Positions 24,509-32,495 of a DNA stretch of 64,000 nt are shown piece after piece; position 1 is the stretch's first letter, and each line of letters begins with the position of its first letter. The position numbers and the translations under genes are program-made. Source of the stretch: an uncultured Christensenella sp. GTDB taxonomy: Bacteria; Bacillota; Clostridia; Christensenellales; Borkfalkiaceae. Where the stretch lies: NCBI GenBank assembly GCA_910577375.1, contig CAJTLT010000001.1:240952-304951 (forward strand). Reading direction: 5' to 3'. Below the pieces are notes generated by a model. It was not told where the DNA came from. It made no database searches and saw nothing but the letters and a program-made list of their open reading frames with translations.

Positions 24509-26439
24509 TGCAATACGGTTTTATAAAGGTATGTGCCGCAACTCCCGAAATAAGAGTTGCGGACGTAAACTTTAATACAATCAAAATAATAGAGGCAATA
24601 AAAGAAAGCTCTGATAAAGGCAGTCAGCTTACGGTTTTTCCCGAGCTTAGTGTTTGCGGATATACTTGCGGCGACTTGTTTAATCAACCTGTGCTTATTA
24701 AAGCTTGTGAAAATGCCGTAATTGATATTTGTAAAGCTACAAGAGGTATAAAAACTCTTGTATTTGTCGGTGTGCCGATAGAAAATTGCGGTAAGCTTTA
24801 TAATTGTGCGGTTGCAATTCATAACGGTCTTGTTTTGGGAATTGTTCCGAAAACATATCTCCCTAATTACGGGGAGTTTTATGAAAGTAGAAATTTTTGT
24901 TCTGCGCCTAAAACTGCTTTAAAAATCGATATGTTCGGGCAAAAAGACATTGCTCTAAGTACAAATTTAATTTTCAAAGCGGATAATTGCGTAAATTTTA
25001 CAGTTTCTGCTGAAATTTGCGAGGATTTATGGTCGCCGATATCGCCTTCTGTTAAGCATACGCAAGCGGGAGCAAATATAATTGTAAATCTTTCGTGCAG
25101 TAATGAAACGGTCGGTAAAGCTGAATACAGAAAAAACCTTGTTAATATGCAGTCGGGAAAACTTATTTGCGGTTATGTTTACTGTGATGCAGGCGAAGGG
25201 GAAAGTTCTACCGATATGACTTTTGCCGGTCATAATTTAATATCGGAAAACGGAAAAGTGCTTGCAGAAAGCAAGCTGTTCGAGAACGGTTTGTTATACG
25301 GTGAAATTGACGTGGAGTTAATTACAACTGAACGCCGCAGAACAGCAAACACATATTTTTCTCATGATATTTACGATAATGCAAATGTTGTTACAGATAG
25401 TAGTTATCAAGTAAAATATTTTCAGGCATTAAACGAAAATTTCTCCCTTTCAAGAACCTTTTCGCAAACTCCTTTTGTTCCGTCTGTTGGACTTAATGAA
25501 AGAAGCGAACTTATATTGAATATACAACAAAAAGGACTTGAAAAACGGCTTAAACATACAAAAGCAAAAACAGCAGTAATTGGTGTTTCAGGCGGGCTGG
25601 ATTCAGCGCTTGCCTTGCTTGTTACCGTCCGCGCGTTTAAGTCGTTAGGAAAGGATTTGAAGGATATAATAGCCGTTACAATGCCGTGTTTCGGTACAAC
25701 GAAAAAAACAAAGAATAATTCTTTAAAACTTATAGAGTCTTTAGGCGTTACGGCAAAAATTGTGCCCATAGCCGAAACGGTAAAAAAACATTTTAAAGAT
25801 ATCGGACATAATGAAGAAAACAGAAACGTAACTTATGAAAACGCTCAGGCGCGTATGCGTACGCTTGTTTTAATGGATTTGGCTAATGAAACCGGCGGTT
25901 TGGTTATCGGTACGGGGGATTTGAGTGAACTTGCGCTTGGGTGGGCGACCTATAACGGAGACCATATGTCTATGTACGGCGTGAATTGTTCGGTTCCTAA
26001 AACTCTTGTTAAATATTTGGTAAAATACGAAGCGGAAAAACTTAGCGGTGATTGTAAAAAAGTACTTAACGATATCGTCAATACGGAAATTTCTCCCGAA
26101 TTGCTTCCTCCGGATAAGAGCGGAGATATTTTACAAAAAACGGAAGATATAGTAGGTCCTTATATATTGCATGATTTCTTTTTGTATTATGCTATAAGAT
26201 ATGGTTATTCTCCTGAAAAAATCAAATTTATCGCAGTTAAATCTTTTTGCGGCGTATACAACGAAGATACAATTGATAAATGGCTTAAAAATTTTTATAA
26301 ACGGTTTTTTACTCAACAATTTAAGCGTTCGTGTTCCCCGGACGGCGTAAAGGTTGGGTCTATATCGCTCTCTCCCCGCGGGGACTGGCGGATGCCGTCA
26401 GATGCGGTTGCAAGCGTGTTTATGGATGATTTAAATTAA
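24508..26439 (+). CDS. nadE: Glutamine-dependent NAD+ synthetase
   Basis: The final step of NAD+ synthesis: amidation of deamido-NAD+ with ammonia released from glutamine. At 643 residues it fuses an N-terminal nitrilase-fold glutaminase (Glu in 'FPELSVCGYTCGDLF' ~44-58, Lys in 'KTYLPNYGEFYE' ~116-127, Cys in 'SAEICEDLW' ~170-178) to a C-terminal synthetase. The synthetase PP-loop is GVSGGLDSALAL (~358-369), followed by 'IGTGDLSELALGWATYNGDH'. It is coupled to recA by a TAATG overlap. Together with the CinA NMN deamidase domain upstream, the operon holds two NAD-related functions. Confidence 0.96.
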   Translation: MQYGFIKVCAATPEIRVADVNFNTIKIIEAIKESSDKGSQLTVFPELSVCGYTCGDLFNQPVLIKACENAVIDICKATRGIKTLVFVGVPIENCGKLYNCAVAIHNGLVLGIVPKTYLPNYGEFYESRNFCSAPKTALKIDMFGQKDIALSTNLIFKADNCVNFTVSAEICEDLWSPISPSVKHTQAGANIIVNLSCSNETVGKAEYRKNLVNMQSGKLICGYVYCDAGEGESSTDMTFAGHNLISENGKVLAESKLFENGLLYGEIDVELITTERRRTANTYFSHDIYDNANVVTDSSYQVKYFQALNENFSLSRTFSQTPFVPSVGLNERSELILNIQQKGLEKRLKHTKAKTAVIGVSGGLDSALALLVTVRAFKSLGKDLKDIIAVTMPCFGTTKKTKNNSLKLIESLGVTAKIVPIAETVKKHFKDIGHNEENRNVTYENAQARMRTLVLMDLANETGGLVIGTGDLSELALGWATYNGDHMSMYGVNCSVPKTLVKYLVKYEAEKLSGDCKKVLNDIVNTEISPELLPPDKSGDILQKTEDIVGPYILHDFFLYYAIRYGYSPEKIKFIAVKSFCGVYNEDTIDKWLKNFYKRFFTQQFKRSCSPDGVKVGSISLSPRGDWRMPSDAVASVFMDDLN

Positions 26440-26463
26440 AAGCGGCTTTAAGCCGCTTTTTTT
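26437..26463 (+). terminator. Terminator after nadE
   Basis: AAAAGCGGCTT pairs with AAGCCGCTTTT and is followed by more T, immediately after the nadE stop. It ends the ftsK-nadE operon. Confidence 0.9.
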
Positions 26464-26493
26464 ATATATTGATAAGTATTTATTTATATTAAA

Positions 26494-26522
26494 TTGACTT
26501 TTCAAGTAAGCGGGTGTACAAT
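26494..26522 (+). promoter_or_regulatory. rny promoter
   Basis: -35 TTGACT (26494-26499), 17-bp spacer, -10 TACAAT (26517-26522). It lies about 67 bp upstream of the rny ATG, giving a leader of about 60 nt. Confidence 0.75.
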
Positions 26523-26588
26523 AAATACAGATATAAACTACTTCTTTGAAGGTCGTATATATTAAATTTTTATAATCAGGAGGCTTAA

Positions 26589-28199
26589 ATGAAAATTACG
26601 GCATTTAGCAGCCTGTTTCTTTTAAGCGGCATGGAAATCGGTCTCTTAATCGGTCTTATTGTTGTCGCATTACTTGCAGTCGGTGCGTTTTTTCTTGGCG
26701 GAATATTCAAGAAAAACAGCATTGAAAAAGAAGTCGGAAGCGTTCAGGAACGCCAAAACAAAATCCGTGAAGAAGTTTCGCGTGAATGTAAAACTTTAAA
26801 ACAGGAAGCAAAGGCAGAAGCAAAGGAACAGGTTGAGCAATTAAAAGGCGAGTTTGAAAGACAGTGCAAAGACAAAAAGCAAGAGTTTGATAAACAAGAA
26901 CAAAGACTTGGACAGAGGGAAGAAATTCTCTATAAAAAAGAAGAGTCTTTATTAAAGCAAAATAATGCTTTGGAACAGCAGAAAAAAGATTTATCCAATA
27001 AAGAGCTTGAACTTAAAAAGGCACAGGAAAAGATAACTCACCAACACGAACTGATGGTGCAGGAACTTGAAAAAGTAGCGCAACTCACAAAAGAAGAAGC
27101 CAAAAAACAGCTTGCAAGCGAGATTCTTGATGAAACCCGTCACGACGTGGCCTTGCAAGTCAGAAACATTGAACAAACGGCAAAAGAAGAGGCAAATAAC
27201 GAGGCCAAGAAAATTATTTCTCTTGCGGTTCAGCGTTGTGCTGCAGACCACGCGTCGGAAATCACCGTATCTGTAGTGCCTTTGCCGAGCGATGATATGA
27301 AGGCGAGGCTTATAGGCAGAGAAGGAAGAAATATCCGCGCGATAGAAAATGCAACCGGTATTGAGTTAATAATCGACGATACTCCGGAAGTTGTAATTTT
27401 ATCCGGATTCGACCCTGTAAGACGTGAAATCGCGCGTTTGTCACTTGAAAAACTTATAACTGACGGAAGAATTCATCCTGCAAGAATTGAAGAAACTGTT
27501 GAAAAAGTTAAAAAGGAAATGGATCAGGAAATCAAACAGGCGGGAGAAGCCGCAATGTTTGACGTCGGTATTTTCGGGATTCATCCGGAGCTTATAAAAC
27601 TTTTGGGCAGACTTAAATACAGAACAAGTTACGGTCAAAATGTTTATAATCACTCTATTGAGGTCGCTCAGCTTGCGGGGCTTATGGCGCAAGAGTTGGG
27701 GCTTGATGTAAATCTTGCTAAACGTGCAGGATTATTGCACGATATAGGAAAGGCGGTTGACCATGAACAAGAAGGTACTCATATCCAGTTGGGTGCTGAC
27801 CTTGCAAAAAAATACCGTGAAAGCAATAATGTAGTAAATGCAATTCAGGCGCATCACGGCGACGTTGAGCCTAAAACTATTGAGGCTGTTCTTGTAGCCG
27901 CGGCAGACGCTATTTCTGGTGCAAGACCCGGCGCAAGAAGGGAGACGGGTACAAATTACGTTAAAAGGCTTGAAAAACTTGAATCTATTGCCAGCGAGTT
28001 TCGCGGTGTGGACAAGTGCTATGCTATTCAGGCGGGCAGAGAGGTGCGTGTAATTGTTAAACCTGAGCAGGTTGACGATGCGCAAACATTGTTCCTTGCC
28101 AAAGATATCGCAAAGAAAATAGAGAATGAACTCGAATATCCTGGTCAGATAAAAGTAAACGTTATCAGAGAATTCAGGGCTTCGGAATTTGCAAAATAA
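26589..28199 (+). CDS. rny: Ribonuclease Y
   Basis: A membrane-tethered endoribonuclease that initiates bulk mRNA decay in Firmicutes. At 536 residues it has an N-terminal TM helix (~14-40). A long lysine/glutamate/glutamine-rich coiled coil runs to ~205. A KH domain follows ('IGREGRNIRAIENATGIELI' ~241-260), then an HD hydrolase domain with the metal motif LLHDIGKAVDHE (~382-393). AGGAGG 5 bases before the ATG supports the start. It has its own promoter and a strong bidirectional terminator. The position just after the recA operon matches many Clostridia. Confidence 0.97.
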   Translation: MKITAFSSLFLLSGMEIGLLIGLIVVALLAVGAFFLGGIFKKNSIEKEVGSVQERQNKIREEVSRECKTLKQEAKAEAKEQVEQLKGEFERQCKDKKQEFDKQEQRLGQREEILYKKEESLLKQNNALEQQKKDLSNKELELKKAQEKITHQHELMVQELEKVAQLTKEEAKKQLASEILDETRHDVALQVRNIEQTAKEEANNEAKKIISLAVQRCAADHASEITVSVVPLPSDDMKARLIGREGRNIRAIENATGIELIIDDTPEVVILSGFDPVRREIARLSLEKLITDGRIHPARIEETVEKVKKEMDQEIKQAGEAAMFDVGIFGIHPELIKLLGRLKYRTSYGQNVYNHSIEVAQLAGLMAQELGLDVNLAKRAGLLHDIGKAVDHEQEGTHIQLGADLAKKYRESNNVVNAIQAHHGDVEPKTIEAVLVAAADAISGARPGARRETGTNYVKRLEKLESIASEFRGVDKCYAIQAGREVRVIVKPEQVDDAQTLFLAKDIAKKIENELEYPGQIKVNVIREFRASEFAK

Positions 28200-28212
28200 T
28201 AATCAAAACAAT

Positions 28213-28245
28213 AAAAAAGTCTTCCGAATTTCGGAAGACTTTTTT
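28213..28245 (+). terminator. Bidirectional terminator between rny and the PadR-like gene
   Basis: A 15-bp stem (28213-28227 with 28231-28245) with a 3-nt loop is flanked by A6 and T6, so it works in both directions for the convergent genes. Confidence 0.9.
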
Positions 28246-28250
28246 ATTGT

Positions 28251-29663
28251 TTATTTGTTGAACATATAAAATATTGCGGCAAATATTGAAATATTCAGTG
28301 CAACGAAACTCGGAATTATTATTTTTGCCATAATGTCGCCGATGCTTGCAAAATTCACATTCAGTAACAGTGAAGATACAAAAATGATTAATACCGAAAT
28401 TATTCCCAATACAATCGAGGTTGTAAGATAAGAAAGACTTGTCGGCTTTCTTGTGCTTTTGCCGAAATCGGTAGTAGTAAGTATACCGAAAATTAAAAGC
28501 TGTGCAACAGCTAATGTAAGAATAACTATCGGATAGCTGACGGTAACTTTCAACTGCGACATAAAAGCAAGGCTCAAAGCGAATTCAACAAGCATTATAA
28601 CGGCAACTATCAAAGAGCTTTTAAAAAGTGCCGCTCCGCGGTTATATTTCTTTTTACGCTTTGTTACTTCGTATTCCACAGCATTGACGGTGAGTCCGTC
28701 GGAATTTGCTTTTGCGTTTGCATCATCATAATTTATTTGCGGAGGAGGAGCTTGTTGCGCCTCTTGTCGTATTTTAGATTCTGTTTGCCTCTGTTGTTTT
28801 ATAGTTCTGACAAAAAGATTATCGATTAAATTTTTATAATCGCGCTCTGTTTCAGGTTTTTTATTATAAATTAATTTGTCTGTATCGATTTTCTCTGAAT
28901 AGGGATTAAGAGGCGTTTCTTCAACGGCGACAATCGGTTCAGAAATAAGACGTAAATAGTTTTCATGTATTCTGCGTTCTTCCTGCTGCCGTACTTTATC
29001 GCTGAAAGCTGTTTGAACTTGTTGCGTGTCTTTTTCGACGATAGTAGGTTTTTCTTCTATCTGTTGTTGTGTTGTTGATTCGGCAATCGGTTCGGGCTTT
29101 TGTGAAAACTCTTCGGTTTTTATAATTTGTTCGGGTTGTTTTTCTTCTTCGTACTTAATTTCACGTTCTCTATCATCGCTTTTTTCTTCTTTGACCGACG
29201 GTACGCGAGAAGTGGAAGTTTTCAGAATTTTAAAATCGACGGCAGACGGAGGGGGTTGGGTAAAATCAAAATTTCTGTCGGAAATAAGGCTGTCTATAAC
29301 CGTCCTTGAATATTCCCATTCGCTTTGATTTTTTTCTGTTATTTCTCTTCCGCTATCGGTTAACGTATAATATTTTCGGCGCCCGCCGTTAGAAACCTCG
29401 TCTGTCTTCCAGTAGGCAGTTATGTAACCTTGGCTTTCAAGCCGTTTTAAAGCCGAGTAAAGAGTAGGCTGTTTAAGCGTATATTGCCCGTGGCTTTTCG
29501 CTTCTATTTCTTCTATTATTTCATATCCGTATTTGTCGCGCTCATAGAGGGTGCGCAAAATTATTGTATTTATATGTCCGCGTATAAGGTCGGCGCTGAT
29601 GCCGCTTTTTGTTTCTTCCTCCGCAGCGGATTCTTCATTTTTATTTTTTAATTCTTCGTCCAC
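28251..29663 (-). CDS. Membrane-anchored PadR-family regulator
   Basis: The GTG at 29663 has GGAGG 7 bases upstream, giving 470 residues; an upstream ATG at 29717 would lie at the promoter. Residues ~20-115 form a PadR winged-helix domain ('IRGHINTIILRTLYERDKYG', 'TLYSALKRLESQGYI', 'NGGRRKYYTLTDSG'). Residues ~120-320 are a charged Glu/Lys/Gln-rich linker. The C-terminal ~140 residues hold four hydrophobic helices. PadR proteins are normally soluble one-component regulators of about 100-180 residues, so a membrane-tethered sensor or anchored repressor is inferred. Signal and targets are unknown; its own operon is monocistronic. Confidence 0.8.
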   Translation of the reverse strand: MDEELKNKNEESAAEEETKSGISADLIRGHINTIILRTLYERDKYGYEIIEEIEAKSHGQYTLKQPTLYSALKRLESQGYITAYWKTDEVSNGGRRKYYTLTDSGREITEKNQSEWEYSRTVIDSLISDRNFDFTQPPPSAVDFKILKTSTSRVPSVKEEKSDDREREIKYEEEKQPEQIIKTEEFSQKPEPIAESTTQQQIEEKPTIVEKDTQQVQTAFSDKVRQQEERRIHENYLRLISEPIVAVEETPLNPYSEKIDTDKLIYNKKPETERDYKNLIDNLFVRTIKQQRQTESKIRQEAQQAPPPQINYDDANAKANSDGLTVNAVEYEVTKRKKKYNRGAALFKSSLIVAVIMLVEFALSLAFMSQLKVTVSYPIVILTLAVAQLLIFGILTTTDFGKSTRKPTSLSYLTTSIVLGIISVLIIFVSSLLLNVNFASIGDIMAKIIIPSFVALNISIFAAIFYMFNK

Positions 29664-29688
29664 GGTGTGACCTCCGTAATTTTGTAAT

Positions 29689-29717
29689 ATTTTACCATAA
29701 TAGTGTAGAAAAGTCAA
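29689..29717 (-). promoter_or_regulatory. Promoter of the PadR-like gene
   Basis: On the minus strand: -35 TTGACT (29717-29712), 17-bp spacer, -10 TAAAAT (29694-29689), about 26 bp upstream of the GTG start. Confidence 0.75.
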
Positions 29718-29777
29718 TAGTTTTAAAATATAAAGAGTACTATGTCACGCATAATTAATAGTTTTCAAATAATTTAA

Positions 29778-29806
29778 TGGACTTTTAACATTATTTTTGA
29801 TAAAAT
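29778..29806 (+). promoter_or_regulatory. Acyl-ACP thioesterase promoter
   Basis: -35 TGGACT (29778-29783), 17-bp spacer, extended -10 TGaTAAAAT (hexamer 29801-29806). It is divergent from the PadR-like gene, with about 60 bp between the two -35 elements, so PadR control of this promoter is possible. Confidence 0.6.
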
Positions 29807-29827
29807 CAAAGTGTTTTGAGGTAAAGA

Positions 29828-30559
29828 ATGTACAGGCACAAAAAAGTTTATGAATTGCGTTATACAGACCTGGATGCTTACGATAATTTGAAGCTTTCTT
29901 CATTATTATCTTTTCTTGAAGAGTCGGCTTGTCTTTCGGCGGATGAGCTTGGTTTCGGTTATGACGATATTGCTCCTAAAAATATGGGATTTATAGTTGC
30001 AAATTATTTTATTGAATTATTTCGTCCTATAAAGTTCGGTGATAAACTGGAAGTTCATACATGGCCGTTAAAACCTAAGCATCTTATTTTTTTGAGAGAT
30101 TATGAATTGTTTTGTAACGGCAAGAAAGTCGGGGTCGGTACCGCGCGTTGGTGTATGATTGATACAAAAAATTATAATGTACTTCCTGCAACCGCGTATT
30201 TTAAAGAAGGCGATTTTGATAATTATAATACGGAACGTAGCATAGATTTTAAATCATGGAAAATACAGCGGACAGAACGCGGAGAGCTTATTTATAATCG
30301 TTCTGTCGGTTTTTCTGATTACGACCATTATTTTCACGTTAATAATACCAAATATGCAGACTTTATTACGGATGTATTTTCTGTTGACGAAATGAAAAAC
30401 AAGTATTTTAAAACTATGCAGATTACTTATGTCAAACAGTGCAAATGCGGAGAACGGCTTGATATCATCCGTGAAGACTGTGACGTATATAGTTTGGTTG
30501 AGGGTAGAGTCGGTGAAGATTTGCGCTTTCAGTTTAAGGTCGAAATAGATGAAATATGA
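29828..30559 (+). CDS. Acyl-ACP thioesterase (FatA family)
   Basis: Hydrolyses acyl-acyl carrier protein, releasing free fatty acids from fatty acid synthesis. The 243 residues form two hot-dog halves. 'YELRYTDLDAYDNLKLSSLLSFLEESA' begins the first (residues ~8-34) and 'HVNNTKYADFITDVF' (~171-185) supplies the second-half helix with the conserved His/Asn region of the FatA/FatB family. The length is typical of bacterial members. GAGG lies 6 bases upstream. It overlaps the next gene by 11 bases and is divergent from the PadR-like regulator. Confidence 0.87.
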   Translation: MYRHKKVYELRYTDLDAYDNLKLSSLLSFLEESACLSADELGFGYDDIAPKNMGFIVANYFIELFRPIKFGDKLEVHTWPLKPKHLIFLRDYELFCNGKKVGVGTARWCMIDTKNYNVLPATAYFKEGDFDNYNTERSIDFKSWKIQRTERGELIYNRSVGFSDYDHYFHVNNTKYADFITDVFSVDEMKNKYFKTMQITYVKQCKCGERLDIIREDCDVYSLVEGRVGEDLRFQFKVEIDEI

Positions 30560-31190
30560 TTATGAAATAATTCGGAAAAAACGGACGGGTATTTCGATTT
30601 CAATATCAGAGCAAAATAAAATAACGGTTAAATGTCCGTTGTACGTATCTGATAAAAAGATAGACGAGTTGTTGGATGAGAAATCCGCATGGATAGAAAA
30701 GGTAATTCATGAAAATTCCATATCGCTAAAAATGAATGAGGATGTAATTAATTACAGTAAAATATATGTAAACGGAACAAAAATCCAGTTTTTTAACTGT
30801 TCAGACAGAAATATTATAACGGATTATGCAGTACATGTTAAAAGCAGAAGAAGTTTAAAAAATTTGTTTTGCGATATGTTTTTAGAGGATTTTTATGTAA
30901 AAATACAAGCAATTTCAAATTATTTAACATTGATTCCACAAAGTGTTTCAATAAAAAATTATGCGTCGCGATGGGGCTGCTGTGACGGCGCAAACAATTT
31001 GATTTTTAACTATAAAGTATTTATGTTGCCTGCAAATTTACAGGAATACGTTATTGTACACGAAATTTGCCATATAAAATATCATAACCATTCTATGGAT
31101 TTTTGGTGTTTGGTAGGCAGTATTTTGCCTGATTATAAAAAAAGGAAGAAAAAGCTTAAAGAATTTGATTTTATCACAAGGCTGTATTAA
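30549..31190 (+). CDS. YgjP-type (DUF45/M48-like) metallopeptidase
   Basis: A 213-residue cytoplasmic protein of the YgjP/DUF45 family of predicted zinc metallopeptidases. The C-terminal third has 'SRWGCCDGANNLIFNYKVFMLP' (split at ~136-157) followed by the zinc-binding helix VIVHEICHIKYHNHSMDFW (~164-182). Here HExxH supplies two histidines and the downstream H-x-x-x-F-W supplies the rest. The N-terminal half is a divergent beta-rich domain. Its substrate in Clostridia is not established. It overlaps the thioesterase, so the two are co-transcribed. Confidence 0.85.
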   Translation: MKYDYEIIRKKRTGISISISEQNKITVKCPLYVSDKKIDELLDEKSAWIEKVIHENSISLKMNEDVINYSKIYVNGTKIQFFNCSDRNIITDYAVHVKSRRSLKNLFCDMFLEDFYVKIQAISNYLTLIPQSVSIKNYASRWGCCDGANNLIFNYKVFMLPANLQEYVIVHEICHIKYHNHSMDFWCLVGSILPDYKKRKKKLKEFDFITRLY

Positions 31191-31205
31191 ACTTTGGTTA
31201 TTTGC

Positions 31206-31234
31206 TTGACTTGCGTAAAACCTTGGTATATACT
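31206..31234 (+). promoter_or_regulatory. carAB promoter
   Basis: -35 TTGACT (31206-31211), 17-bp spacer, -10 TATACT (31229-31234). The predicted start near 31241 is 12 nt before a leader-peptide ATG and about 184 nt before carA. Confidence 0.8.
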
Positions 31235-31252
31235 TTATAAGGTTGCGGAATT

Positions 31253-31366
31253 ATGAAGAAGATTTTTACGGTTAATATCGATTTAATACATAACGCATTT
31301 ATCTTTAACGGCGGTTTGAGTACCGACGAAAAATTCCGTTTTAATAATTTTGTTTTTTTTGACTGA
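31253..31366 (+). CDS. Candidate leader peptide of the carAB operon
   Basis: A 37-codon frame starts at ATG 31253 (GCGGA 5 bases upstream) just after the promoter and stops with TGA at 31364-31366, inside the 5' arm of a terminator hairpin. It starts MKKIFTVNIDLIHNAFIFNG and ends RFNNFVFFD; eight residues are Phe, mostly TTT codons from a U-rich RNA. The layout of promoter, short ORF, U-rich pause region, overlapping intrinsic terminator and pyrimidine-pathway genes matches the E. coli pyrBI leader. There, slow transcription at low UTP lets the ribosome follow RNA polymerase and block the terminator. Not proven to be translated. Confidence 0.6.
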   Translation: MKKIFTVNIDLIHNAFIFNGGLSTDEKFRFNNFVFFD

Positions 31367-31398
31367 TTTATTTTTTAAATCAGTCATTCTTTTAATTT
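31360..31398 (+). terminator. Leader terminator (attenuator) before carA
   Basis: A perfect 10-bp stem (31360-31369 with 31377-31386) with a 7-nt A/T loop is followed by TTCTTTTAATTT. It lies within the carAB leader, 27-65 bases before the carA ATG. It is preceded by eight consecutive T (31353-31360), and its 5' arm contains the leader-peptide stop codon. It would cut off carAB transcription unless prevented. Confidence 0.75.
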
Positions 31399-31424
31399 AG
31401 AAAAAATTACAAAAGGTCGGCATA

Positions 31425-32495
31425 ATGAAAAAAGCTTATTTGACGTTACAAAACGGAAAACAGTTTCAGGGTTTTCGCTTCGGGGCAGAAGGAGAAATGG
31501 TGGGCGAACTTGTATTCACCACAGGTATGACGGGCTATATCGAAACGCTTACAGACCCAAGCTATTACGGGCAAATTGTTACGCAAACTTTTCCGCTGAT
31601 AGGCAATTACGGTATGATTTCTTCCGATTGCGAAAGTAAAAAATCTTGGGTTTCTGCTTATATTGTGCGTGAAAAGTGCGATGACCCTTCAAATTTTAGG
31701 TGCGAAGGGACTTTGGAACAGTACCTTAAAGCCAATAATATTATCGGTCTTTATGGTATTGATACGCGCGAACTTACAAAAATAGTGCGCGAAGCCGGTG
31801 TAATGAATGCGGCAATTACTTCAAAGCCTTTAAAGGAATTTGAAAAGGTTTCAAATTATGCAATAACAAATGCCGTGAAAAGCGTTACCTGTAACGAAAT
31901 TGAATATAGCGGCGATTCCGATGGTTTGAGAGTAGTTGTGTGGGATTTCGGCGCAAAAGATAATATTCCGCGTGAACTTGTAAAACGCGGTTGCTATTGC
32001 ATAAAAGTACCGTCATATTATACTGCGGAACAAATTCTTGCGCTTAATCCTCAAGGTTTGATGCTTACGAACGGACCTGGCGACCCCGCGGAAAATACTG
32101 AAATTATAGAAAACATTAAAAAACTTGCCGGTAAACTGCCTGTTTTCGGTATTTGTCTCGGGCATCAGCTCTTTGCGCTTGCTATGGGCGGGAAGACAAA
32201 AAAAATGAAATACGGGCACCGCGGCGCAAACCAGCCTGTAAAAAATCTTTCAACAGGGGGAGTTTATATTTCTAGCCAAAACCACGGGTATGAGGTTATT
32301 TCTGAAAGCCTTGAAGGCAAGGGTGTTTTAAGCTATATAAATGCAAACGACAACACTTGCGAAGGCTTTGATTATCCCGCGCTTAATGCGTATACAGTGC
32401 AGTTCCACCCCGAAGCTTGCGGAGGACCGCAGGACGCCGCATTTCTTTTTGACAAATTTATTGCTAATGTAAAGGAGGGTAAGTTTAATGCCTAA
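31425..32495 (+). CDS. carA: Carbamoyl-phosphate synthase small subunit
   Basis: CarA is the glutaminase that channels ammonia to CarB for carbamoyl phosphate, the precursor of pyrimidines and arginine. The 356-residue length is normal. The N-terminal CPSase domain has 'GMTGYIETLTDPSYYGQIV' (~34-52). The class I amidotransferase domain has the nucleophile in VFGICLGHQL (Cys ~245) and the His/Glu pair in 'VQFHPEACGGPQD' (~324-336). AAAGG before the ATG. It lies downstream of the leader attenuator and overlaps carB by 8 bases. Confidence 0.97.
   Translation: MKKAYLTLQNGKQFQGFRFGAEGEMVGELVFTTGMTGYIETLTDPSYYGQIVTQTFPLIGNYGMISSDCESKKSWVSAYIVREKCDDPSNFRCEGTLEQYLKANNIIGLYGIDTRELTKIVREAGVMNAAITSKPLKEFEKVSNYAITNAVKSVTCNEIEYSGDSDGLRVVVWDFGAKDNIPRELVKRGCYCIKVPSYYTAEQILALNPQGLMLTNGPGDPAENTEIIENIKKLAGKLPVFGICLGHQLFALAMGGKTKKMKYGHRGANQPVKNLSTGGVYISSQNHGYEVISESLEGKGVLSYINANDNTCEGFDYPALNAYTVQFHPEACGGPQDAAFLFDKFIANVKEGKFNA

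Noticed and set aside
29664..29717. ATG-initiated extension of the PadR-like protein
   Set aside because: The ATG at 29717 coincides with the -35 element of the predicted promoter; the GTG at 29663 has GGAGG correctly spaced.
31253..31366. Interpreting the carAB leader as a classical Phe attenuator
   Set aside because: The Phe codons are scattered rather than in a run, and the downstream genes are not aromatic-pathway genes. The U-tract/stop-in-hairpin layout fits UTP sensing better, though this is not excluded.
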